Assembly: GCF_000417875.1 (NCBI RefSeq)
Contig: NW_006920870.1
Coordinates: forward strand, 462,769 to 526,768
DNA: 64,000 bases
Reading direction: 5' to 3'
Source: Pseudozyma flocculosa PF-1
Taxonomy: Eukaryota > Basidiomycota > Ustilaginomycetes > Ustilaginales > Ustilaginaceae
Shown here piece after piece: positions 37,243 through 48,800 of the stretch (the first letter of the stretch is position 1; the number at the start of each line of letters is the position of its first letter). Position numbers and translations under genes: made by a program. The notes under the pieces are model-generated. The model was not told where the DNA came from. It searched no databases and worked only from the letters and a program-made list of their open reading frames with translations.

Positions 37243-38652
37243 TCACTGCTGAACCCTGACGACAATCTTGCCAAAGAAACTGCCGCTCCTGAGCGTCTCG
37301 AAGGCCTGTTTGGCGTCGTTGAAGTCGAAGACCTGATCGACGACGGGCTGCAGCCAGTTGGTCTTTGCCAGGCCGCTCTCGACCCGCTGGTGTGCGACGG
37401 CGTGGGCGGCGAGGAACTGCTGGAAGAGCTGATAGCTTCCGCACATGACGCCCTTGACCTCGGCCTGGCTGTAGAGGACCGCCTTGGCCATGTCGGGAAG
37501 CTCCGAAGTCGATGACGAGGGCGTCTTGTAGTCGTCCATGTAGCCCACCACCCACACGCTGCCATAGGGGCGCGTGGCGAGCGTGGCCTTGACGAGCGTG
37601 TCCCTGCCGCCGATTTCAATGGTATGGTCGACGCCCTTGCCCTGCGTCAGTCGGCGCACCTCGTCGTGCCACATGGGGTTGGTGCGGTAGTTGATGAGGT
37701 CGCTCTGGGCGACGCCCATCTGCTTGCACCTCTGCAGCTTGTCGTCGGACGACGAGATGACGATGGGTCGGGCGCCGGCGGCCAGTGCCAGCTGGAGAGC
37801 GGCGAGCGAGACGCCGCCGGTGCCCTCGACCAGGATCGCCTGTCCGGGTTGCAGGGTCGAGGCAAAGCCAAAGAGGCAGTGGTAGGCAGTCAAGGCGGCC
37901 ACTGGCAGCGTCGAGGCCTCTTCGTAGCTCATGTGCGAAGGAATGGGAAGGAGGTTTCCCTGTTGTTGTCGTGGTTGTTGTTGTCGTAGTCATTTGCGTG
38001 GCAGTCAATGTCGGGCAGTCGGCGTTAGCGGGATGATCGATCGGTCCGGGGGGGGGAGGGGGGGGGGGGGGCAGCACAGCGTCACGGAGATGAAAGACAG
38101 CAGGATGCTCACCTGGTCCAGGACGACGTGCTGAGCAAAGACGCCGTCCTTGCCGCCGCCCAAGGCAGTCTGTTGCATCTGATTACCGATTTCGCCGTGG
38201 GTCCACTCGGCGCAGAGGTGGGTGACTACGCGGTCGCCTGGTTTGCACGTCTCGACGCGGCTGCCCGTTGCCAGTACTTCTCCTGCTCCGTCCGAGAGGG
38301 GTACCAGGCCCGAGGGAAAGGCGACCGGAGCAGGGTAGGTGCCCGTGGCGATCTGAAGGTCGCGGGCGTTGAGAGAGACGGCATGGATGCGAACCAGCTG
38401 GGCACCGCGCGCAGAGGGTCCCCGAGTGGAAGAGGAGGAGAGACGGGTGGCCGGGTCAGGACGCGCTCGAGGCCGGCATGTGGCGCGGCAAACGTTGGCA
38501 AAGGCGTTGGAGGGTGCTCAGGTCGCCAGGCGACTCACCACCTGCGTCTCGCCGAGGGCATCGGGCAGCGGGACGTCGTCGAGGACCAGACCGCCGAGAT
38601 CCTTGTCGAAGGAGCGGAGACGGTAGGTCTTGGTGGTCTTTGGCATGGGCAT
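37243..38652 (-). CDS. Medium-chain dehydrogenase/reductase (zinc-independent alcohol dehydrogenase / quinone oxidoreductase-like)
   Basis: Exons 38652-38539, 38397-38113 and 37959-37243 give 371 residues; all junctions are phase 0 with introns of 141 and 153 nt. GroES-like start: VRIHAVSLNARDLQIATGTYP and VPLSDGAGEV. Then SYEEASTLPVAALTAYHCLF (about 144-163) and the cofactor loop VEGTGGVSLAALQLALAAGA (GTGGVS at 179-184). The catalytic-zinc ligands of classical ADHs are not evident (NARD in place of the Cys region), so it belongs with the NADPH-dependent YogA/quinone-oxidoreductase-like members. Probably cytosolic; substrate unknown. The second intron contains G-runs and GTT repeats. ATG 38652 is used; a second Met lies two codons later. 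Confidence 0.9.
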
Positions 38653-39411
38653 GGTGGTCGTCTGAGCTTGGCGGGGTGCGGGGTTGCTGGCAGCGGGAGG
38701 GCCGTAGGTGTTGTTGACGGCGGGGAGGCCACGATGGGTCTGGCTTGGCGTTTTAAAGCATGGCCTGGCCTGGTCGGGTCGGGTTGGGTTGGGTTGGGTT
38801 GGGTTGGGTTGGCCTGGGTCTGGGTCTGGGCCTGGCAAAGGCGCTCTGATCCGCCAACAAAGCGCCGGTGGCTTTCCGAGGTGGAGGTGCAAAGGTCCCG
38901 CTGGTCGTGTAAAGTCCGATCGGCTCGCGCACCTGCACGTATGTATATATGCACCTCTGCCGCACCACATCCGTCACTCGGCACATACACAGTTACATAG
39001 GACAACGGTTTCTTGCACGCCCCGGCCCCGGCACCACCGTCGCTCGGCCCAGGCGATAACAGTACAGAATAGTAATTGCATGGATGATGACCAGGCCTAG
39101 CAAAGAGTCATCACCAGAGGTGTCGCGCACCCTTTGGCAGGCCCAGCTCGTCCAACCACGACGGTAAAGGCACAACAAGCTGCCAGATGGCCTCGACCAG
39201 GCAAAGTGTGCTGCTCCCACAGTCTTGATCGCCGGTCTCTCTCTCTCTGTCTCTCTGTCTCTCAGTTTCTGGACAATCACGACTTGCAAACAGCTACCGC
39301 CGAGTCGACCCCACTACCGTACGTACACAAGCTACCTGACGACGGTCCACGGGTATGGTGCCCGTCAGAGGTCAGCGGCCGCTACATCTGAGCAAAACGG
39401 GCCTGCCTTCT
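38653..39411. other. Intergenic region between the reductase promoter and the XRN1 3' flank
   Basis: It carries a GGGTT pentanucleotide array 129 bp upstream of the reductase ATG and a TCTC-rich tract near 39236-39264. No gene is seen. Confidence 0.55.
38781..38810. repeat. (GGGTT)6 pentanucleotide microsatellite
   Basis: Six perfect copies, embedded in a longer GGCCTGG/GGGTC-rich stretch in the upstream region of the reductase gene. It resembles but does not match a TTAGGG telomere repeat. Confidence 0.9.
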
Positions 39412-42400
39412 TCACATGGCCGCGGGNNNNNNNNNNNNNNNNNNNNNNNNNNNNNNNNNNNNNNNNNNNNNNNNNNNNNNNNNNNNNNNNNNNNNNNNNN
39501 NNNNNNNNNNNNNNNNNNNNNNNNNNNNNNNNNNNNNNNNNNNNNNNNNNNNNNNNNNNNNNNNNNNNNNNNNNNNNNNNNNNNNNNNNNNNNNNNNNNN
39601 NNNNNNNNNNNNNNNNNNNNNNNNNNNNNNNNNNNNNNNNNNNNNNNNNNNNNNNNNNNNNNNNNNNNNNNNNNNNNNNNNNNNNNNNNNNNNNNNNNNN
39701 NNNNNNNNNNNNNNNNNNNNNNNNNNNNNNNNNNNNNNNNNNNNNNNNNNNNNNNNNNNNNNNNNNNNNNNNNNNNNNNNNNNNNNNNNNNNNNNNNNNN
39801 NNNNNNNNNNNNNNNNNNNNNNNNNNNNNNNNNNNNNNNNNNNNNNNNNNNNNNNNNNNNNNNNNNNNNNNNNNNNNNNNNNNNNNNNNNNNNNNNNNNN
39901 NNNNNNNNNNNNNNNNNNNNNNNNNNNNNNNNNGGCGCCAGCGGCGGCGGATTGAGCCGAGCCCGTGGCGGCAGCTGGCGCATTGAATGGACGTCCGCCG
40001 ATCGCGCCAGCGCCTGCAAAGTTGGGCGGCGCGCCCCGGAAGTGACCCCGAGGCGCTCCACGCCCGCGAGGGGAACTCGACGCCCCACGGAAGGGGCCGC
40101 CAACGGTCCCGTTACTCGCGACGTTGCCCTGGCCATTGATGTTGAGGGCCGCGAGCAACGGATTGATCGAGGCACTCTGCTTGGCAGCGGCGGCGGCGGC
40201 AGCAGCTGCTTCCTTGGTGGGACGATGCTGGCCGCTGGCGACCCCAGAGAAAGCAAAGTCACCACGGACAGTGGCGCCGTTCCGTGCCGGGCGTTGAAGA
40301 ATGTGGACGCCGGGGCCGCCATGCGCGCCGGCCCTTCCGCCTCGCTGAGCGGCAGGGTTCGGCGTGAACGCGTTGGGAGGTCGATAGGACCCCGCATGTT
40401 GAATGCCTCCGCCACCGCGGCCCCTAGCCGTCGCGTTGGAACCGGCATGGGCGCCGTCGCCGAATCCGCCGGCGGCCATCGGCCCCAAGGTCCTCTCGAG
40501 TGCATCTCCCGCCAGAGCGCTGCTGGATGCAGCGGGGCCACCTGCAGCCCCCGAGCAGACGAACTGCGGCTGCGAGAGGTTAAGGACGCTGGTGAACGAG
40601 ACAGTGCCTCCGCGGTACGGCGAGCAGCGGTCCCCGAGGGTGGTGCCGCTAAGGAAGGGAACGTCAAAGACGACGTCGATGTGGCTGGTGTGGATGCCGA
40701 TCACGACTCCTCGCGCGGAGAGCGGGACGTTGCCGCTGTCGGCCACCACAATGACCCGGTCGCCGAGCTCAAACTTCTGCGCCTGCAGGCGGAACGGAGC
40801 GTGACTCGGCTTCAGCAGAGCGGTCCGTGGGATGCCCTTGATAAAGACACGCTTGACCTGGCCCGCAGCGCCCAGCGCCGTCCTGGTGTCGGCCAGCTTG
40901 GCGGTGAACTGCTCAACCTGCTGCACCGTATCCTTGGAGAGTTGCTCGGCAAACAGGGGGACGGCCTCGAGATCGCGCACGCCGGACTGCTTGATCCACT
41001 GCTTGAGCGCGGTGAGGCGTTCGGCGACCTGGTCCTCGGGCCAGATCTGGCTCGCTTTGGTGATGTCCTGGCCACTCTTCTTGGTGAGGCAGTCGCACAG
41101 CTCGGGGAAGCGTTCGATGTACTCCTTGATCAGGTCGATGGCCTTGTCGCTGAAGACCCATCCGCTGGCCGTCTTGCGCGAGTACCCGAGCACCTTTTGT
41201 GCCTTGGCCTCGAACTTTAGGTTGAGTCCGACGTTGGTCTTTTGGTCCTTGTGGTAGAGGAGCATGCTGCTCGTCAGCTTCGACAGCGCCAGACTCGAGA
41301 TGCCGACCCTCTTGGCGACCTGATAGGACGGGAGATACTGCGAGCGAGCTCGGGTGGCGACCAGGTGGCGAAGCATCGCATTCTCCTTGGCCTGATTGGG
41401 GAAGAAGGCGACCTCGATGGCGAGCGACGACTCGGTGCTGCCGACGACGTGGGCGGGAGAGCCGTAGGCCTTGAGGTCGAGGAAAAAGACTTTGCTCTTG
41501 TCCGGGAACTCTTCGCGGATGGGCTTGGCGGGGGACTCGAGGAAGCGGGTGTCCTCTTGCACCACGTCGACGACGGCGAGCTGCAGCGCCTGTTCGGTCT
41601 CCTTGGCCGGGTCGTCCTGGTAGTCCTTGACGAATGCGCCATCGTCCAGTCGCTTGAGGCCCTTGAGTGGACGAACGTGGACGAGGACGTTGACATCGCC
41701 AATCAGCACGCCAAATCGCTTGCTGTAGTGGTACTCGATCTTCTCGGCCTTTCGGTGGAAGACGCTGATGGCCTCGGGCTTGTGCGGGTTCGCCACCACC
41801 TTCCTGGCCCCGCCAACGAGCCCCATCTCGTAGCGGAAGAGATTGTCCGAGACGCCGACGACTAGGGCCTCGGTGAGGAAAGGCCAGTTGACAAAGACGC
41901 GCTGGCCGACGAGCGCCTCGGCAACGTCCTGCGTCTTGGAATCCTCGTAGGTGTTTTCGACGGTAATGACGACGCTCACGCCCTTGGACTCGCTCTGGAA
42001 GACGTTGACGCCGTGGTGGCCGAGACGAGCGTAGTGCGGAAGCGTCTTGACGCTCGGGAAGCCGGCGAGCGCGCGGGCGCCGAGCTCGACGCCATCGGTC
42101 AGGCCCTTGACGAGATGCAGCCCGTCGAGGGTGGGCAGATCGAAGTCGACGATCTTGGCGCGAGAGTGGACAATGTCCGGGAAGGTGCCGGGCAGGCTGG
42201 AGGGGTGGAAGTGCTCCTCGTCCTCGTCGTAGGTGAACTGCTTGCTGGGGCCAAAGGCGTTGCGGCGCTGCTCGTCGAGCGAGAGGAAGACCTCGCGCTT
42301 GTTGAGCGCCTCGAGGAGACGCTTCTCGTCGATGAAGGGGATCTTGACGACGGCCTCCCAATCCTGCTTCTTGCCGTTGAGGTCGGCTTCGAAGTTTTGC

Positions 42401-44388
42401 GGGTAGAAGTCAATGATTGGCGAGGTCGGGTCGGTCATGAGGTCACGGAAGGCGGCGGGGATGTGCTGGTTGCTGAGCGACGGCAGCACGCCCATCAGCT
42501 GGTCGAACGGGCGGAACGGCGTTCCGAGCTCATAGCTGAAGCTCATCTCGCCGACGTCCTTGAGGTCCGAAATCTTGGGCGCATAGTGGTAGTCATAGAA
42601 CCAGCTCCAGGACGCGACGCCGTCGTAGTAGTAGTGGAGGACCCACTGGAGGCCCTCGATGTAGCGGTAGGCGATCTTGTGCATGTCGTCGGCGCTGTCA
42701 AAGTCGATGCTGAGCTTCTCGCGGTAGTAATCCTTCTTCCAGGTCCTCATCTTCTCGTCCAGCTTCTTTTGCAACTCTTCGTCACCATTGGACCCGTCGT
42801 CTTCGTAGTCGTCCACCTTGGCCTTGAGGTAGCGGTGCAGGACGCGGTCGACGGCGACATCGGCTTCCGAGGGCCGCCGCTGGATGTTCTTGCGCTGCTC
42901 CTCTGACGTGCTGCCCCCGGTCTCTTCTGTCTGGTCCTCATTGTCGTCGTCATTGTCGTCGTCATCGTCGTCGTCGTTGTCGTCGTCGTCGTCGGTCTCG
43001 TCGTCGAGCACCGGGAAGGCGAGTGAGATGCGAGGCTTGTCGGTCACAGTGTCCTGCGTACCCGTCTTGTTGAACGAGATCCGCAGCTTGAGGCTGGAGG
43101 CAAGATCCTCGAGGAAGCGACGGTCCTTGGCGGGGAGGTCGGCGGCGAGATGGAGCTCGGAGGCTGCGCCGGCCGGATCGAGACGCTTGGCCATGATGAA
43201 CTCGTGCACCCGGTCAAAGAGCTGTCGCTGGGTCTTTGTGATGACGAGCCTGCCCTTGGCCTTGGCCGCCTCGATCGACTTGAGGTGCTTCTCCTGCTTG
43301 CCCTTGTACCAGCTCACGTCGGCGTGCTCCTTTTCAAAGTTTTCGGCCTCGAAGCGGGTGAGCTCAGCGAGGATCAGTTGCAGGCGGTCGGTGCGCAGCA
43401 CGCCGCTCTCGTTGAGGTAGCCGCCGGCGACGGGCAGCACCTTTTTGTAGATGTTGAAGAGGAGGTCGAGCGCGCCCTCGTTGATGTGGAGCCCGGGCAG
43501 GTGCGGTAGGAAGTCGTTGCCGACAAAGATGTTGAGCAGGATGAAGTCGTCGATGATCTTCTCGAACTCGTAGGGGAACGGCAGCGTGGAGCGGAGCTCT
43601 TGGAACTCCATGTCGAGGTACTCGCGGAAGACGGAGAGGTGGAGGAGGAAGAAGTTCTGGTGCTCGAGGCTGGACTTGGCCTTCTTGCGCGCCGGCCCGA
43701 AGTTGACCTCCTCGCGGAGAAGGCAGAAGTGCGGGTCGTGCGAGAGCAGTCCGAGCATGATGAGGTCGGCGTCGAGGCCATAGAGGCAGTGGCGGACGTT
43801 GGGGTTGTAGTCGGGCTGGGCCTTGCAGAGTCGGATGTACTCCATGATCTTGTGCTCTCCTTCGCCGGGCGTCTCGTGGCCGGAGAGGACCACCTGGACG
43901 TTGCGCCAGTCGGCGTCTTCGGTGATCTTCTTGGCGATAAAGTACTTGAGCTGCTCCGAGAGCCTCGCCATGAAGGGGGTGCCCGGGGTGATGCAGTTGG
44001 AGTCAAACGCCTCCTCCTCGGGCAGCTCCTCGCCGCGTCGCTCGGCCTTTTCGCGGATCTCCTTGGCCTCCTTTGCGGTGCGGAAGCGGCGCGAACGCTG
44101 CTGATTCATCTTGGCTCGCGGGGCGACGCCGTCGATGGCGAGGAAGAAGACCTTCTTGGGCTTGATCTTGTAGAAGAGGTGTTCGATGTACGAGAATATC
44201 CCAAGGAATATTTGGGTCTCGGTGATGCGGAACGAGGCGTCCGAGTCGTTGGGGTGCGAGCAGTTGTGGATGATGCCGTTCATGTCGAGGTAGAGGTTGT
44301 CAAACTCGGGGATCTTGTTGTCCTCGATGAGCTGGCTGATGAGCGGATACCGCTCCGACATGAAGCGGAAGAACTTGGGAATACCCAT
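39412..44388 (-). CDS. XRN1: 5'-3' exoribonuclease XRN1 (C-terminus interrupted by a sequence gap)
   Basis: The minus-strand frame starts MGIPKFFRFMSERYPLISQL and is open for 1485 residues until the N run. Catalytic acidic residues fall at the positions known for budding-yeast-type XRN1: Asp35, Asp86, Glu176, Glu178, Asp206, Asp208, with the basic pocket RAKMNQQRSRRFR (91-103). Later parts include YIEGLQWVLHYYYDG and HHYAP-like YHYAPKISDLKDVGE (CR2), the D1-D4 region and an SH3-like segment (QKFELGDRVIVVADSGNVPL). An Asp/Asn run interrupts residues 465-490. The tail is Gly/Ala-rich and disordered. Role: cytoplasmic mRNA decay after decapping. The stop at 39412-39414 is in frame only if the 507-N gap has its true length, so the C-terminus is uncertain. 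Confidence 0.95.
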   Translation of the reverse strand: MGIPKFFRFMSERYPLISQLIEDNKIPEFDNLYLDMNGIIHNCSHPNDSDASFRITETQIFLGIFSYIEHLFYKIKPKKVFFLAIDGVAPRAKMNQQRSRRFRTAKEAKEIREKAERRGEELPEEEAFDSNCITPGTPFMARLSEQLKYFIAKKITEDADWRNVQVVLSGHETPGEGEHKIMEYIRLCKAQPDYNPNVRHCLYGLDADLIMLGLLSHDPHFCLLREEVNFGPARKKAKSSLEHQNFFLLHLSVFREYLDMEFQELRSTLPFPYEFEKIIDDFILLNIFVGNDFLPHLPGLHINEGALDLLFNIYKKVLPVAGGYLNESGVLRTDRLQLILAELTRFEAENFEKEHADVSWYKGKQEKHLKSIEAAKAKGRLVITKTQRQLFDRVHEFIMAKRLDPAGAASELHLAADLPAKDRRFLEDLASSLKLRISFNKTGTQDTVTDKPRISLAFPVLDDETDDDDDNDDDDDDDNDDDNEDQTEETGGSTSEEQRKNIQRRPSEADVAVDRVLHRYLKAKVDDYEDDGSNGDEELQKKLDEKMRTWKKDYYREKLSIDFDSADDMHKIAYRYIEGLQWVLHYYYDGVASWSWFYDYHYAPKISDLKDVGEMSFSYELGTPFRPFDQLMGVLPSLSNQHIPAAFRDLMTDPTSPIIDFYPQNFEADLNGKKQDWEAVVKIPFIDEKRLLEALNKREVFLSLDEQRRNAFGPSKQFTYDEDEEHFHPSSLPGTFPDIVHSRAKIVDFDLPTLDGLHLVKGLTDGVELGARALAGFPSVKTLPHYARLGHHGVNVFQSESKGVSVVITVENTYEDSKTQDVAEALVGQRVFVNWPFLTEALVVGVSDNLFRYEMGLVGGARKVVANPHKPEAISVFHRKAEKIEYHYSKRFGVLIGDVNVLVHVRPLKGLKRLDDGAFVKDYQDDPAKETEQALQLAVVDVVQEDTRFLESPAKPIREEFPDKSKVFFLDLKAYGSPAHVVGSTESSLAIEVAFFPNQAKENAMLRHLVATRARSQYLPSYQVAKRVGISSLALSKLTSSMLLYHKDQKTNVGLNLKFEAKAQKVLGYSRKTASGWVFSDKAIDLIKEYIERFPELCDCLTKKSGQDITKASQIWPEDQVAERLTALKQWIKQSGVRDLEAVPLFAEQLSKDTVQQVEQFTAKLADTRTALGAAGQVKRVFIKGIPRTALLKPSHAPFRLQAQKFELGDRVIVVADSGNVPLSARGVVIGIHTSHIDVVFDVPFLSGTTLGDRCSPYRGGTVSFTSVLNLSQPQFVCSGAAGGPAASSSALAGDALERTLGPMAAGGFGDGAHAGSNATARGRGGGGIQHAGSYRPPNAFTPNPAAQRGGRAGAHGGPGVHILQRPARNGATVRGDFAFSGVASGQHRPTKEAAAAAAAAAKQSASINPLLAALNINGQGNVASNGTVGGPFRGASSSPRGRGAPRGHFRGAPPNFAGAGAIGGRPFNAPAAATGSAQSAAAGAXXXXXXXXXXXXXXXXXXXXXXXXXXXXXXXXXXXXXXXXXXXXXXXXXXXXXXXXXXXXXXXXXXXXXXXXXXXXXXXXXXXXXXXXXXXXXXXXXXXXXXXXXXXXXXXXXXXXXXXXXXXXXXXXXXXXXXXXXXXXXXXXXXXXXXXXXXXXXXXXXXXXXXXXXPAAM
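39427..39933. other. Assembly gap (507 N)
   Basis: An unbroken run of N in the low-complexity Gly/Ala-rich tail of XRN1, where repetitive GC-rich sequence probably blocked assembly. Open frames that cross it are artefacts of translating N. Confidence 0.99.
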
Positions 44389-45854
44389 GTTGGCAGAATC
44401 GGGACTGCTCGCGCTGCCGGTGCGCGGTCAGGGAGGGGCTTCAGGTTGTACAGGGAGGCAGGGGGGAGATGCGCAAGTTGTGTGCTGCGCGGGAGGACAC
44501 GGCTGTCGAGGGACAGTCGAGCCGTCGTTGCAAGGAGACTGGCTCGGGTGACTACGATGCCCTGCCTGTCCGTGGTATATGCAGGTCGAAGGCCGCTGCG
44601 AGGTCTCTAACAGTCGGTACGAATCAAAAGACGGCCAAGTGGTCGGAAGGATGGACCGGGTGGTGTGTGGGTCGAAGTCGACGTATAGCGGTCCCAAAGG
44701 ATGGAGGGAGGCAAAGGCGAAGAAGGCGAAGATGGAGTCAGGGATGGGGATGGCGGAGAGGAGGAAGCGAAGTGAAGGAGTCGAACGACCTCGGACGGTG
44801 GCGTAGGGGGGGGCAACGGAACCTGCGAAGGAAGACTGGTGGTGGAAGTTGGAGGTGAAGGTGGGTGAGCGGGCAGGCCACCAGGCAGGCCAGGCGGGTG
44901 GCGGGACGGACGCGGCGCGCGCCACGTTTGACTCCCCAGACGCAGATCGAGCTTGACGCCCAGGCCAGGCCAGGCCCAGGCTCAGGCCAGGCGCATCCAG
45001 CCAGCGAGGGTCTCGATTGGACCGACAGCGGTCGGACTCTCTCGCTCAGCTCAGCCTCGCCACACTTGGCTCGTCTCTTGACCGTATGTCCTCACATCCA
45101 GCCCCGCCACCGTTGGCCAGGCGGTCCCTCGTGGGTACAGTAGTAAGTAGCACTACTCCCTAGTAGGCGGCATGTCAGGCTACAGCAGATCCTGAGCAGT
45201 AGACGGCTCTGAACGCCGCATCGCCGCGCCAGGGTGAGGCAGCTATAGCAGGCCAGGCCAGGCCAGGTCGGCAGAGGCCGAGGGGGCGGGCCCTGAGGCG
45301 TGATCGACGCGGACCTCTCCATCGGGACTGGCCAAGTCTTGATCGCACCTTCCTCGAAATCGGGGGCTGACTACTGTCGAGAGCTCCACTTTTCTGGTGG
45401 CCGGTTTTGGGCCCGGGCTCAGCCGCCAGGCCGGTGGGTTGATCACCGCAGAGGTTGCGTAAGAGGCGTATGGCCGGCCAGCCACCCCCGACAAAGGGAC
45501 CGACGTCGTCCCATCCACAACCTTGGATCCGAACCCGGCTCTCGCGCATCTCGTCACCACCACGACCTTTCTACCATCGACAGCCACCACCCTGCACTCT
45601 TTCCTCTTCTCTCCCTCTCCATCTCTGCCTCTCTCCGCATCTCTCTCGCACCCTGCGCGCGCCAACCGCCAAGCATCGCAGCCCTTTGCGTCCTCGCCGT
45701 CCCCGCTGCGTTTGCTTCTTCTTTCGCTCATCGCCTCCACGGATCCTCAACCCAGCGCCATCCGACCGAGTCGTCGCCTAGGATCCTTTCACCCCTCCCT
45801 CGCCCTACAGCCTTGCCAGCTCCGCCCGCCAAGCCTCATACCCTCTGCTCGGCC
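44389..45854. other. Divergent promoter region of XRN1 and mitochondrial Lon; no gene seen
   Basis: It contains CCAGG/CCAGGCC simple repeats (44860-45000, 45250-45275) and a long pyrimidine-rich leader before the Lon ATG (45590-45850). Open frames here are Ser/Pro/Arg-rich leaders, not genes. The Lon frame is open back to 45300 but its first ATG is at 45855. Confidence 0.6.
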
Positions 45855-48800
45855 ATGATCCCCTCGCAGCGGCTAGCCGCAAGGGCCGCTCGGCCGCCTT
45901 CGCGCTACTCGGTCGCTGCTCTGGCCCCGCTCCAGTCAGCGCTGCCGCGCTCGCCCGTCAAGGCTTTCCCGGCTGCTCCCAGCTCCGCCAAAAGCGAGCG
46001 CAGCTTCGCTACTCTTTTCGCCACCGGACCCGCGCTGCCGTCTTCGACGCAGCCCTGGAACGCCAGGTCCTTTGTCACCTCCACCTCGACCGCCCTGCCC
46101 CGCAAGAAGACGGTCCCATCCCTCAAGGAAGGCGAGCAAGACGAGGGCGAACATGAGAACGAAGCCGAGAAAGATGACGAGCATGGCGACCGGGAGCTGG
46201 CTCGCGCGAACAAGACGTCTGGCGCATCAGGCGCCTCATCATCGGCGGGCAATTCTGGCTCGGTCTCGGGTGCTGCCGGTTCTGGCTCTTCCAACAGCTC
46301 GAGCTCGGGCGGTTCTGGATCCTCTTCTACCTCGATTTCGCGGTCCACTGTGCCATCGGTCTACCCGCAAGTGCTTGCCCTGCCCATCACACGGCGGCCG
46401 CTCTTTCCTGGCTTCTACAAGGCCGTCGTGATCAAGAATCCCGCCGTCTGTGCCGCCATCAAGGAGTCTATGAGCCGTGGCCAACCCTACATCGGAGCAT
46501 TCCTGCTCAAGGACGAGGAAGAGGATGCCGACATCATCACCGACATCACCAAGGTCCACAAGGTCGGCGTATTCGCCCAGGTGACCAGCGTCTTCCCCGC
46601 GCAGCCCGCTGGCAGCGGCAGTGGCAAGAAGGACAAGGACGGCGAGAAGTCCGACGACGAGGAGGGCATCACGGCCGTCCTCTACCCACACCGGAGGATC
46701 CGGATCGACGAGCTCATTACGCCGACCGGAGAGACGATCCCCACTCCGCCGCCTGGCACCGAGGGCGCCGGTCCGGCCAATCCGATCAGCGACGAGGCCG
46801 CAAACGAAGAGGCGGCCAGGTCAGCGACAGGCTCCAAGGTGCACGAGATCCAGCAGGCGGCCCGGGACGAAGGCGTGCTGCCGGAGAAGAACGACGCCAC
46901 CGAGGCCGCAGAGCAGGAGTCGAGCCCCGACATGCCTTCCCACTCGGCCCCCTTCCAGACCTCGTTCCTCCAGGACTACGCCGTGTCGCTGGTCAATGTC
47001 ACCAACCTGGCTGCTGCGCCGTACGACAAGCGCAACGACCAGTACATCAAGGCGGTCATGGCCGAGCTGATCAGCGTCTTCAAGGACATCGCGCAGCTCA
47101 ACCCCCTCTTCCGAGACCAGATTGCCAACTTTTCCATCTCGCAGGGCGCAGGCAACGTCTTTGAGGAGCCCGAGAAGCTGGCCGACTTTGCCGCGGCCGT
47201 GTCGACCGGCGAGGTGGGCGAGTTGCAGGCCGTCTTGGAAGCACTCGATGTCCGCGAACGCCTCCAGAAGGCGCTCGTCGTGCTCAAAAAGGAGCTGATG
47301 AATGCGCAGCTGCAGAGCAAGATCAGCAAGGACGTTGAGTCCAAGATTCAGAAGCGGCAGCGCGAGTACTACCTGATGGAGCAGCTCAAGGGTATCAAGA
47401 AGGAGCTCGGCATCGAATCGGACGGCAAGGACAAGATGGTCGACAAGTTCAGGGAGAAGGCGGCCGAGCTGCGGATGCCCGAGGCGGTGCGCAAGGTGTT
47501 TGACGAGGAGCTCAACAAGCTTACGACGCTCGAGCCTGCCGCCAGCGAGTTCAATGTGACCCGCGGCTACCTCGACTGGCTCACTAGCATCCCCTGGGGC
47601 GTCCATTCTCCCGAGAACTACTCGATCTCCAACGCCACCACGGTGCTCGACGAGGATCACTACGGCCTCAAGGACGTCAAGGACCGCATCCTCGAATTCC
47701 TCGCCGTCGGCAAGCTCAAGGGCACCGTCGAGGGCAAGATCATCTGCCTGGTCGGACCGCCCGGCGTGGGAAAGACATCGATCGGCAAGTCGATTGCCCG
47801 CGCCGTCGAGCGGCAGTTTTTCCGATTCAGCGTCGGCGGCCTCAGCGACGTTGCCGAGATCAAGGGACACCGCCGGACCTACGTCGGCGCCATGCCAGGC
47901 AAGGCCATCCAGGCCTTGAAGAAGGTCGGCACCGAGAATCCGCTGATCCTGATCGACGAGGTCGACAAGATCGGCCGCGGTCACAATGGCGACCCCTCGT
48001 CGGCGCTCCTCGAGATGCTCGATCCCGAGCAGAACGGATCCTTCCTCGACCATTACATGGACGTTCCCGTCGACCTGTCGAGGGTGCTCTTCGTCTGCAC
48101 CGCCAACACGCTCGACACCATCCCCCAGCCGCTGCTCGACCGGATGGAGGTGATGGAGGTCTCGTCTTACACGGCCGATGAGAAGCGGCACATTGCGCGC
48201 GGCTACCTGGCGCCCCAGGCCAAGGAGGCGTCCGGCCTCGAGAATGCCAACATCACCCTGCCCGACACGACCATCGATTTCCTGATCAAGCATCACGCCC
48301 GCGAGAGCGGCGTGCGTGGGCTCAGGAAGCTGCTGGAGAAGGTCTATCGGAAGATTGCCTTCAACATCGTCAAGGAGCACGGCGAATCCGTCTTCCCGGA
48401 ACCCAAGGAGGGCGAGCTGGCTCCGGCACAGACGGACGCGGCCGCCGCCAAGCAAGGGGCGACTGCAGCCGCAGATGCACCCGTCAACGATTCCGACGCT
48501 GCGGCCGGCACCGCCGACAGCAACTCGCAGTCGGTCACGCCACCGCCTGCTCCGTCTGAAGGCGAGACGAGCGACGACCCAACGGGCCCCTCGAGCGAAG
48601 CGGATGCGGACAAGTCGCTGCAGGACGGCAAGGTGCCCGCCCGGGACGCGCCGCCCGAGGCGCCCGCCAAGGTGACGACCGAAAAGCGGCGGCCGATGCA
48701 GGTGCCGCCGGACGTCAAGGTGGAGATCACCATCGAGAGCCTGCGAGACTACCTCGGCCCTCCAGTGTACCACAAGGACAGGCTGTACACGAGCACGATG

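Noticed and set aside
38781..38810. GGGTT array as an internal telomere remnant
   Set aside because: The unit is a pentamer lacking A, only six copies, in an ordinary promoter; a microsatellite is the simpler reading.
39355..41220. Plus-strand 621-codon frame across the gap opposite XRN1
   Set aside because: Continuity comes only from translating N; the rest is antisense to XRN1.
43600..44610. Plus-strand 336-codon frame antisense to the XRN1 N-terminus
   Set aside because: Mirror of strongly conserved catalytic sequence on the other strand.
44765..44800. GGAGTCGAACGACC as a tRNA B-box on the minus strand
   Set aside because: No A-box, acceptor stem or anticodon arm can be folded around it.
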